NCBI GenBank assembly: GCA_035279875.1
Contig: DATEGX010000319.1
Coordinates: 1 to 7,137 of the forward strand
From: JAMXLL01 sp035279875
GTDB taxonomy: Bacteria > Desulfobacterota > Binatia > Binatales > Binataceae
Length of the DNA: 7,137 bases
Direction of reading: 5' to 3'
Positions 1 to 4,889 of this stretch are shown here, in pieces. The notes beneath the pieces are model-generated. The model was given only the letters and a program-made list of their open reading frames with translations, was not told where the DNA came from and did no database searches. The translations under genes were made by a program, and so were the position numbers. The first letter of the stretch is position 1. Each line of letters starts with the position of its first letter.

Positions 1-186
1 GAAATGTCGACATCCGAAGAGGCTTCGAACGCGATTCGGCAGTTCAACGATAGCGAGCTTAAGGGCAGAAATATCAAGGTGAACGAGGCCAAGCCGCGGG
101 AATCAAGCTTCGGCGGCGGTGGCGGCGATCGTAATCGCGGCGGCGGTGGCGGTGGCGGCGCGAGCCGGGGACGCAACCGCTGGTAG
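1..186 (+). CDS. RRM-domain RNA-binding protein with Gly/Arg-rich tail (3' end only)
   Basis: The frame is open from the first base, so the gene begins outside the window and only its last 61 residues are visible. They show the end of an RNA recognition motif: helix 2 (TSEEASNAIRQFND) and the last strand with its usual flank (LKGRNIKVNEAKPRE). A tail of glycine runs broken by Arg and Asn follows, ending in SRGRNRW. This is the layout of the small single-RRM proteins of bacteria, about 80-110 aa long, that bind RNA and are often linked to cold or stress responses. The RNP motifs that contact RNA lie mostly upstream of the window, so binding competence cannot be judged. A terminator starts eight bases after the stop codon, so this is the last gene of its transcript. 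The family call is firm; the physiological role is inferred from relatives. Confidence 0.9.
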   Translation, partial: EMSTSEEASNAIRQFNDSELKGRNIKVNEAKPRESSFGGGGGDRNRGGGGGGGASRGRNRW

Positions 187-193
187 GATGACC

Positions 194-224
194 GGGCGGC
201 CGCGAGGCCGCCCCCTCTTTCTTT
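194..224 (+). terminator. Intrinsic terminator after the RRM gene
   Basis: A perfect 8-bp stem, GGGCGGCC (194-201) with GGCCGCCC (206-213), encloses a GCGA loop of the GNRA type. It is followed by a pyrimidine tract rich in T (CCTCTTTCTTT, ending at 224). It lies just past the stop codon of the RRM gene, the expected place for a rho-independent terminator acting on the plus strand. Confidence 0.85.
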
Positions 225-321
225 ACCCGGGTCGCTCCATTGGGCATCGCGCCATGACAATGACCATGGACCCGCGCAAGATGTTTTGCTCAGCACAGTT
301 CCGGCGATCTTGACGCAATAT

Positions 322-326
322 AAGGA
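322..326 (+). promoter_or_regulatory. Ribosome binding site of the 55-aa gene
   Basis: AAGGA is followed by six bases and then the ATG at 333. The purine-rich leader (TAAGGAAATAAG) in a GC-rich genome is the main evidence that the short reading frame downstream is translated. Confidence 0.75.
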
Positions 327-332
327 AATAAG

Positions 333-500
333 ATGGAAAAACGCCGTAGAGAGCAATTACGCAGGCAAAAGCAGCAGGATAAGCAACAACGTCGTGTGCA
401 GCGCGCCAACGAGCGTCAAGTGAAGCGCGAGCAGCAGCCGGGCAAGGATTCCGACCTCGAAGGAATCGTCCCGGGCCCCCAGCCCGGCCAGATCATCTGA
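333..500 (+). CDS. Small basic protein, 55 aa, unknown function
   Basis: The ATG has a well-placed AAGGA six bases upstream and the frame ends at TGA 498-500. The 55-residue product has two parts. Residues 1-35 form a continuous, probably helical stretch dominated by Arg/Lys (14 of the first 33 residues) and Gln, with no aromatic residues and almost no hydrophobics. Residues 36-55 are a flexible tail with acidic residues (KDSDLEG) and a Pro/Gly segment (IVPGPQPGQII). There is no signal peptide, membrane segment or cysteine. The composition suggests a nucleic-acid or ribosome-associated peptide, but that is inference; the protein could equally bind an acidic partner. From memory, short proteins with a basic N-terminus and a D-[LI]-x-GIVPGPQP-type tail occur in other high-GC bacteria, but I could not check this. 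It stands alone between a terminator and a 165-base gap before the amidase. Confidence 0.72.
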   Translation: MEKRRREQLRRQKQQDKQQRRVQRANERQVKREQQPGKDSDLEGIVPGPQPGQII

Positions 501-576
501 TTCCTCCCTTCCGCTGAGAAAATCCGATCCGCCTCGTGGTAAACGATCCGCGAGGTGAGCTAAGTTTCGCCTTGAT

Positions 577-600
577 GGCGCCACGCGATCGCGTCGCGCC
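577..600. repeat. Near-perfect 24-bp palindrome upstream of the amidase
   Basis: The two 12-base halves pair at 11 of 12 positions; the single mismatch is between 582 and 595. The centre, ACGCGATCGCGT (583-594), is a perfect 12-bp palindrome. It lies 66 bases before the amidase ATG, where an operator for a dimeric regulator could sit. It has no T-run after it, so it is not a typical terminator. GC-rich palindromes also arise by chance in such genomes, and no regulator gene is adjacent. Confidence 0.35.
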
Positions 601-654
601 ACTTGTCTCAATCGCCCGGTCCGCTCGCAGGATCGGCCTCGGTCATAATCGAAC

Positions 655-658
655 GGAG
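655..658 (+). promoter_or_regulatory. Ribosome binding site deciding the amidase start
   Basis: GGAG is followed by seven bases and then the ATG at 666. The upstream in-frame TTG at 603 has no comparable purine-rich stretch at the right distance, so the ATG is preferred. Confidence 0.65.
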
Positions 659-665
659 CACCCCG

Positions 666-2072
666 ATGGATTCGGACGCCCTGTGCAATCTGTCCTTGAG
701 CGAACTCGCGTCGCAACTTCGCGGTCACAAGCTTTCATCGGTCGAGGCCACGCGATGCGTACTCGAACGAATCAAGAACCTGAACCCGCGCCTGCACGCC
801 TATCTGACCGTGACGGACGAATTGGCGCTGCGCCAGGCCGCCCAGGCTGACAGCGAGATCGGTGCCGGCAAATGGCGCGGACCACTGCACGGAGTGCCGA
901 TCGCGGTCAAGGATTTGTGTCAGACCCGAGGCGTTTTGACCACCTGCTCGAGCCGCGTGCTGCGCGATTGGCGTCCCGACGCCAATGCTACCGTGGTCGA
1001 TCGCCTCGACGCGGCCGGCGCCGTGCTCCTAGGCAAGCTCAACCTCACCGAATTCGCGATGGGCTGGTACCATCCTGAGATTCCCGCGCCCCTGAATCCG
1101 TGGGGTGCCGAGTTCTGGCCTGGAGCCTCGTCGAGCGGTTCGGGCGTGGCGACCGCCGCCGCCCTCTGCTTCGCCTCGCTGGGAACCGATACGGGTGGTT
1201 CGATTCGTCTCCCCTCCGCGGCCTGCGGCGTGGTCGGCCTCAAACCGACCTGGGGGCGGGTCAGCCGTCACGGGGTATTTCCACTCGGCGAATCGTTTGA
1301 TCATATCGGCCCGATGACCCGCACGGTCGCCGACGCGGCGCATGTTCTCGCGGTTATTGCCGGTCACGACCCGGCCGACGAAACTTCGCTCGCGGCCCCG
1401 GTCGACGACTATGCGGCAGCGCTCGAACGGGGTGTCAAAGGCCTGCGAGTCGGGCTCGACGAGAAGTACCTTGGCGAGGGCAGCGACCCCAAGGTAGCCG
1501 CCGCAGTGCTCGAAGCTATCCGCACCTTGGAGCGTCTCGGAGCGCGGGTCGTCAAAGTTACGATTCCCGACGTCAATCCCTGCATGGGCGTTTGGATGAC
1601 GCTATGCAGCGCGGAAGCGGCGGCCGCGCATCAGGCAACTTTCCCCAAGCAGGCCGCCGATTACGGGCCGGGCTTCCGCTCGTTCCTCGAAATCGGTGTG
1701 ACCGTGAGCGGACAGGATTACGCCAAGGGGCATATGATCCGCGAGGCTTTCGCCAACCGGTTCAATGCGATGCTCGAGGAAGTCGATATTTTCGCCTGTC
1801 CTTCGCTGCCGGTCGCATCATTGCCGGTCGACAGTGTGCCGCCCACCGCGCGGGAACTGACCGCAGTGAATCCGCTGCTGCGTTTCACTGCGCCCTTCAA
1901 TATGAGCCGCAATCCGACCTTGTCGATGCCGTGCGGGGCGAGCGCCTCGGGAGCGCCGCCGAGCCTGCAACTGATCGGCCGCCGGCTGGGTGAGGCAGCC
2001 CTGATTCAAGCGGGCGAGGCCTTCGAGCGCGCCACCGATTGGCATAAGCAGCGTCCGCCGATGGCCAAATAA
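666..2072 (+). CDS. Amidase-signature family amidohydrolase
   Basis: This is a 468-aa serine hydrolase of the amidase signature (AS) family, which cleaves carboxamide C-N bonds. The full Ser-cisSer-Lys triad is visible: Lys82 in VPIAVKDL, cis-Ser155 in the Gly/Ser loop PGASSSGSG, and nucleophile Ser179 in GTDTGGSIRLP. The 24-residue spacing between the serines is that of the family. The CGVVGLKPTWGRVS and DHIGPMTRTVADAA blocks follow, and the C-terminus has the usual IGRRLGEAALIQAGEAFERATDWH ending. The Gly/Ser loop reads GASSSGS rather than the commoner GGSSGGS. Length is normal for a free-standing AS enzyme. With no GatB or GatC gene nearby, a catabolic amidase is likelier than GatA of the tRNA amidotransferase, and the substrate cannot be read from sequence. 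The start is the ATG with a GGAG site; a TTG at 603 would add 21 low-complexity residues. No signal peptide is seen, so it is probably cytoplasmic. Confidence 0.93.
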   Translation: MDSDALCNLSLSELASQLRGHKLSSVEATRCVLERIKNLNPRLHAYLTVTDELALRQAAQADSEIGAGKWRGPLHGVPIAVKDLCQTRGVLTTCSSRVLRDWRPDANATVVDRLDAAGAVLLGKLNLTEFAMGWYHPEIPAPLNPWGAEFWPGASSSGSGVATAAALCFASLGTDTGGSIRLPSAACGVVGLKPTWGRVSRHGVFPLGESFDHIGPMTRTVADAAHVLAVIAGHDPADETSLAAPVDDYAAALERGVKGLRVGLDEKYLGEGSDPKVAAAVLEAIRTLERLGARVVKVTIPDVNPCMGVWMTLCSAEAAAAHQATFPKQAADYGPGFRSFLEIGVTVSGQDYAKGHMIREAFANRFNAMLEEVDIFACPSLPVASLPVDSVPPTARELTAVNPLLRFTAPFNMSRNPTLSMPCGASASGAPPSLQLIGRRLGEAALIQAGEAFERATDWHKQRPPMAK

Positions 2073-2089
2073 CTGCTCGGGGTCAGTTA
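2070..2089. repeat. Weak inverted repeat between convergent genes
   Basis: TAACTG (2070-2075, including the amidase stop) pairs with CAGTTA (2084-2089) around an 8-base loop. It lies in the 25-base gap between the convergent amidase and MetE-like genes. The stem is short and no T-run follows on either strand, so any terminator role is doubtful. A second, GC-rich 7-bp stem (2107-2113 with 2121-2127) lies within the last codons of the MetE-like gene and could contribute on the minus strand. Confidence 0.25.
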
Positions 2090-2097
2090 CTCCGCGA

Positions 2098-3159
2098 CTA
2101 CAATTCGGCGCGGACCGCCGCCGCGCCCTGAGCCAGTGCCTGCAGCTTGGCGAAGGCGATATCGCGCGGCAGGTACTTCATTCCGCAGTCCGGTGCGGCG
2201 ATCAGGTTCTCCGGGCTGACGTACGACAACGCCTTGCGGATTCGCGCCGCCACTTCCGCGGGCGTCTCGCGTACCGCGTCGTCGATACTGACGACCCCGA
2301 GAATGATTTTCTTTCCCGCCATCTCGCGGAGCACGCTCAGATCGATATTTGGCTGCGCCGCCTCGATTGAAATCTGCCCGGCCGCGCATTCGCCCAGTTG
2401 CGCCAGGAACGCGTATTCGTGCGGTTTGTTCTTGACCAGTTGCGCGTAGCCGAAACACAGATGCACGGCGGTCTGGCCGGGGATACCCTCGAGCGCGCGA
2501 TTGATTGCCGCGACCGCATGCTGTTTGGCGCCTTCCGGGTTCATGCGCAGCCACGGCTCATCAAGCTGGATAACATCGGCGCCGGCGGCCTTGAGATCGC
2601 GCGCCTCCTGGTTGACCGCGGCCGCCAGGTCCATCAGCAACTCGGTAGTGTCCTTGTAAAACTCGTTATGCGCCTGCTGGGCCATCGTAAACGGTCCGGG
2701 CAGGGTCGCCTTGATCGCTAGGCCGGTATTGCCGCGCAGGAACTCGACGTCGCGCACTTCGACCGGCCGCGCGCGCCGAATCTTTCCGACGATACGCGGC
2801 ACCGGTATCGTACGTCCGGCCAGTTGCAGGTTGAACGGACGTTCGGCGTCGATTCCTTCGAGCGCGGTGGTGAAATGGTTCGAGTAGCTCTCGCGGCGCA
2901 TCTCACCGTCGGTGATTATGTCGATACCGGCCCGCTCCATTGCGCGGATCGCTAGAAGTGTCGCGTCGTCCTGCGCCTGTTCGAGGAATTCTTCGGACAC
3001 GCGCCAAATCTCGCGCGAACGCACGCGCGGCACGCCCGCGTCCTGAAGCTTGCGGCGGTCGACCAGCCATTCCGGCTGCGGGTAACTGCCAACCACGGTA
3101 GTCGGCAGTATGCGCACGCCGCGCTCGCGCCCATCACTCTCGCTCGACTTGTCCATCAT
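2098..3159 (-). CDS. Core MetE-like (cobalamin-independent) zinc methyltransferase
   Basis: This 353-aa protein belongs to the UROD/MetE-like superfamily and corresponds to the C-terminal catalytic half of cobalamin-independent methionine synthase; the N-terminal half of full MetE (about 750 aa in total) is absent. It opens with the LPTTVVGSYPQP block (residues 18-29), has TDGEMRRESY (83-92), and carries the thiol-activating zinc ligands as H233-x-C235 (VHLCFGY), E266 (SIEAAQP) and C325 (APDCGMK). D200-E201 in QLDEPWL is the usual active-site pair. Such proteins move a methyl or alkyl group to a thiol. Stand-alone homologues include methionine synthases and epoxyalkane:coenzyme M transferases, and the sequence alone does not decide between them. 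The start has an adjacent second ATG (3156) and a GGGGAAG stretch just upstream. It lies 77 bases after the VOC gene on the same strand and may share its transcript. Confidence 0.88.
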   Translation of the reverse strand: MMDKSSESDGRERGVRILPTTVVGSYPQPEWLVDRRKLQDAGVPRVRSREIWRVSEEFLEQAQDDATLLAIRAMERAGIDIITDGEMRRESYSNHFTTALEGIDAERPFNLQLAGRTIPVPRIVGKIRRARPVEVRDVEFLRGNTGLAIKATLPGPFTMAQQAHNEFYKDTTELLMDLAAAVNQEARDLKAAGADVIQLDEPWLRMNPEGAKQHAVAAINRALEGIPGQTAVHLCFGYAQLVKNKPHEYAFLAQLGECAAGQISIEAAQPNIDLSVLREMAGKKIILGVVSIDDAVRETPAEVAARIRKALSYVSPENLIAAPDCGMKYLPRDIAFAKLQALAQGAAAVRAEL

Positions 3160-3199
3160 CGACTTCCCCGTTTCTCGACCGAATCCAATCCCGCCAGCC

Positions 3200-3221
3200 T
3201 GACGCCTCGGACGTGACGCCT
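3200..3221. repeat. Tandem TGACGCCT direct repeat
   Basis: TGACGCCT occurs at 3200-3207 and again at 3214-3221, a 14-base period, in the gap between the VOC gene and the MetE-like gene. It lies 41-62 bases upstream of the MetE-like start. It could be a pair of regulator half-sites, or chance. Confidence 0.3.
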
Positions 3222-3236
3222 GTTCAGAAGCTGCAA

Positions 3237-3662
3237 TCAGCGCGTGCGCTGGAGGAATTCGACCGGCACGCCGTCCGGGTCTTCGGTGTAGAAGCTTCGC
3301 ATCCTGGGCGCGATCTGCACCAGTCCCGAGGTGATTTTCACGTCGCCGCGGCGCTCGACCTCGGCCAATTTGGCTTCGACGTCGGGCACGTAAAAGCAGA
3401 AATGCGGGCTGCCGACGTTATTGTGATGGAGGTCGAGAGTGGCGCCGCCGCCAGCCCGGTATTCGAGCAACTGCAGCATGAATTTGCCGGCCGTCAGATG
3501 AACCCCGCGCAGCCGGGCGCCGGGATTACTGGTCAGGGTGTCGAATTCCGCGCTCTGGCCGTCGAAAATCGCGCCGGCGGTCATCCCGGCCACGTCGCGA
3601 TAAAAGCCGAGCGAGCGCTCGAGGTTCTTGACCGTCAAGCCTACGTGGAATAGCTCCGCCAT
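3237..3662 (-). CDS. VOC-family protein (glyoxalase/epimerase/dioxygenase fold)
   Basis: This 141-aa protein of the vicinal oxygen chelate superfamily has the paired beta-alpha-beta-beta-beta modules expected: the first opens at FHVGLTVKNLERSLGFYRDVAGM (residues 5-27) and the second at HFCFYVPDVEAKLAEVERRG (87-106), ending in the DPDGVPVEF signature (128-136). Likely metal ligands are His6, Gln64 (FMLQLLEY), His87 and Glu135. A Gln in the second position resembles methylmalonyl-CoA epimerase rather than the Glu usual in glyoxalase I, but the family is too diverse for a substrate call from this. The ATG at 3662 is chosen because AAGGAG lies six bases upstream; an in-frame TTG at 3680 would place that site inside the gene. 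It is followed on the same strand by the MetE-like gene after 77 bases. A detoxification or catabolic role is inferred only. Confidence 0.88.
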   Translation of the reverse strand: MAELFHVGLTVKNLERSLGFYRDVAGMTAGAIFDGQSAEFDTLTSNPGARLRGVHLTAGKFMLQLLEYRAGGGATLDLHHNNVGSPHFCFYVPDVEAKLAEVERRGDVKITSGLVQIAPRMRSFYTEDPDGVPVEFLQRTR

Positions 3663-3668
3663 GGTCGT

Positions 3669-3674
3669 CTCCTT
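3669..3674 (-). promoter_or_regulatory. Ribosome binding site deciding the VOC start
   Basis: AAGGAG on the minus strand is followed by six bases and then the ATG ending at 3662. It is a strong consensus site and rules against the TTG at 3680, which lies upstream of it. Confidence 0.85.
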
Positions 3675-3736
3675 GCTCAAAAGGGGCGCCGTAAAAAGGT
3701 CAACTACCCTTTCATACCCGTATTTTTTGAATTTCC

Positions 3737-3758
3737 GAGCAGCGTCGACTCGATGCTC
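3737..3758. repeat. Imperfect inverted repeat downstream of the nuclease-fold gene
   Basis: GAGCA (3737-3741) pairs with TGCTC (3754-3758), with two further inner pairs after one mismatch. It lies in the 147-base AT-rich gap between the nuclease-fold gene and the VOC gene. No T-run follows it on the minus strand, so it is a weak candidate terminator for the upstream pair. I saw no gene in this gap and no convincing promoter for the VOC gene. Confidence 0.25.
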
Positions 3759-3809
3759 AATAGAAGTCGCCCTACCCCGAATTCTCCCTGGTAAACGATG
3801 CGGCCAAAC

Positions 3810-4412
3810 TCACGCAACATGTATTGCAAGGTATCTGAAAACATTGTTGCCTATCTCAGAATAGTCTCGCCAAGATACCTGGTACGTATTTACGAGGCGC
3901 AACGGGGCTTCGTGCCCCAGAATCGCACCCGGAGCAGCATTGGCCAGCCACGCGAGATGACCTTCGAGCACCCGCCCTTCATGAACCCTAAAAGCCTCGT
4001 CCTGCGCGCCGTGGCCATCTGGGAGCCAATATGACCGATCATTAGTAATCAGAATGGCCCAACCGTCCCAGACGACCCCTGTTGCAACGAGGCCTTCCAG
4101 TGGAGAAATGTCCTTCACATAATCATATCGACCGATATCTTGGGCGCCTTGCGCAGCAAGGTCGAATTGCTCGTTTCGATGGTTAACAATGCTGCGTGCA
4201 GTCTTATATTTTAATTCCAACGCGCAATATGATTGACGATCTCGAACCATCATATCTACGCGCATATTCCCCACTGGCCTCTCCAATCGAATCTCAGCTT
4301 CAGCGTCTAACAGATGGAATTCCCTAGCGAGTTCATATTGGAGATCAGCCTCGGAGTGGAAAATCGGTCGCCTTGCGGAAAGCCGCTCGAGAATGAAATT
4401 CAGATTGAGCAT
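3810..4412 (-). CDS. Putative PD-(D/E)XK nuclease-fold protein
   Basis: This 200-aa protein of no named function carries the ordered residues of the restriction-endonuclease-like fold: Glu21 in an N-terminal helix (FHSEADLQYELA), Asp53 in a strand (NMRVDMMV), then Glu66-x-Lys68 in ALELKYKT. A helix with QGAQDIGRYDYVKDISPLEGL (88-108) follows, recalling hypothetical proteins in bacteria and archaea that pair an ELKYK core with a GRYD-xx-KD helix. The C-terminal part is alpha/beta with no motif I can name. The active-site set looks complete, so DNA or RNA cleavage is plausible but unproven. It starts 18 bases after the SprT-like gene on the same strand, with GAGGG just before the ATG, so the two are probably cotranscribed. 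Its GC content (about 52% over 3841-4380, hand count) is well below its neighbours, which suggests horizontal acquisition. No methyltransferase or antitoxin is adjacent. Confidence 0.68.
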   Translation of the reverse strand: MLNLNFILERLSARRPIFHSEADLQYELAREFHLLDAEAEIRLERPVGNMRVDMMVRDRQSYCALELKYKTARSIVNHRNEQFDLAAQGAQDIGRYDYVKDISPLEGLVATGVVWDGWAILITNDRSYWLPDGHGAQDEAFRVHEGRVLEGHLAWLANAAPGAILGHEAPLRLVNTYQVSWRDYSEIGNNVFRYLAIHVA

Positions 4413-4430
4413 AATCCCTCACCAAAGTCG

Positions 4431-4781
4431 TCATAAATCCCGCTCGATCTCCGCGCCGAAAAATGGGCGCGCGACCGAATTGAACTCATGCTGCCACAAT
4501 GGTCCGTGATCGGCCTCCTCGTCCAGCGTGCGCAGATGAGCCAGTTCGTGGACCAGGGTTTCGAAGCTGTAATGCTCGGTGTTGCGGCCGATCAGGATTG
4601 TTTTGCTGCGCCGCAGGATCACGCCGCAAACCTTGCGCCCGTGCGCCTTCTGGATGACGGTCTTGCGCACCAGGTAGACCTTCCATCCGGACGGCATCGC
4701 CTCATCCCAGATCCTCGACCAGGTCTGCCGGGCAATCTCGGTGATATTTTTCCGTCTCAGCCGGCGATTCGGATTTGCCAT
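4431..4781 (-). CDS. Short SprT-like zinc metalloprotease
   Basis: This 116-aa protein has the zinc-peptidase signature LVHELAHLRTLDEEADHGPLWQHEF: His78, Glu79 and His82 of HExxH and a third ligand His92 nine residues on, in an HGPLW context typical of SprT/Spartan-type domains. The part before it (WKVYLVRK ... VCGVILRRSKTILIGR) fits the short strand-rich lead-in to the active-site helix. It is shorter than E. coli SprT (about 165 aa) and has no C-terminal zinc ribbon, so it is close to a minimal catalytic domain. The very basic N-terminus (NRRLRRK) could bind nucleic acid. Spartan relatives degrade proteins crosslinked to DNA; whether this minimal form does so is unknown. The ATG at 4781 has only a weak ribosome binding site, making the start slightly uncertain. 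It begins 108 bases after the amidohydrolase stop, beyond that gene's terminator, and leads into the nuclease-fold gene. Confidence 0.82.
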   Translation of the reverse strand: MANPNRRLRRKNITEIARQTWSRIWDEAMPSGWKVYLVRKTVIQKAHGRKVCGVILRRSKTILIGRNTEHYSFETLVHELAHLRTLDEEADHGPLWQHEFNSVARPFFGAEIERDL

Positions 4782-4826
4782 AGGCCGCGGCGTAACATTT
4801 GTTGAAGCAGGCTCGGGGAATTACCG

Positions 4827-4861
4827 CCGAAAATGAAACGGGAGCGGCCGAAGCCGCTCCC
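4827..4861 (-). terminator. Intrinsic terminator of the amidohydrolase gene
   Basis: Read on the minus strand, a perfect 9-bp stem, GGGAGCGGC (4861-4853) with GCCGCTCCC (4848-4840), closes on a C(UUCG)G loop, one of the most stable RNA tetraloops. It is followed by GTTTCATTTTC. It lies 28 bases past the stop codon and separates the amidohydrolase from the SprT-like gene. Confidence 0.85.
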
Positions 4862-4889
4862 GCGTTGCGGTTCGTCAATCGCTACGGCA

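Noticed and set aside
188..313. A small open frame after the RRM gene
   Set aside because: It runs through the terminator hairpin, has no ribosome binding site, and its translation shows no plausible protein character.
319..324. TATAAG as a -10 element for the 55-aa gene
   Set aside because: It overlaps the ribosome binding site and lies only eight bases before the ATG, so a transcript from it would lack the site that supports translation.
603..665. TTG start for the amidase
   Set aside because: It has no suitable ribosome binding site, whereas the ATG at 666 has GGAG at good spacing and leads directly into the normal amidase N-terminus.
2087..2554. A 155-codon minus-strand frame overlapping the MetE-like gene
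   Set aside because: It is a shifted frame of the MetE-like gene, whose zinc ligands are all in the 2098-3159 frame; the shifted product is Arg/Gly-rich without motifs.
3213..3653. A 146-codon plus-strand frame
   Set aside because: It is antisense to the VOC gene, which has metal-ligand motifs and a consensus ribosome binding site.
3810..4781. A toxin-antitoxin or restriction-modification system
   Set aside because: No DNA-binding antitoxin-like protein or methyltransferase is present; the partner is clearly a zinc protease by its HExxH...H pattern.
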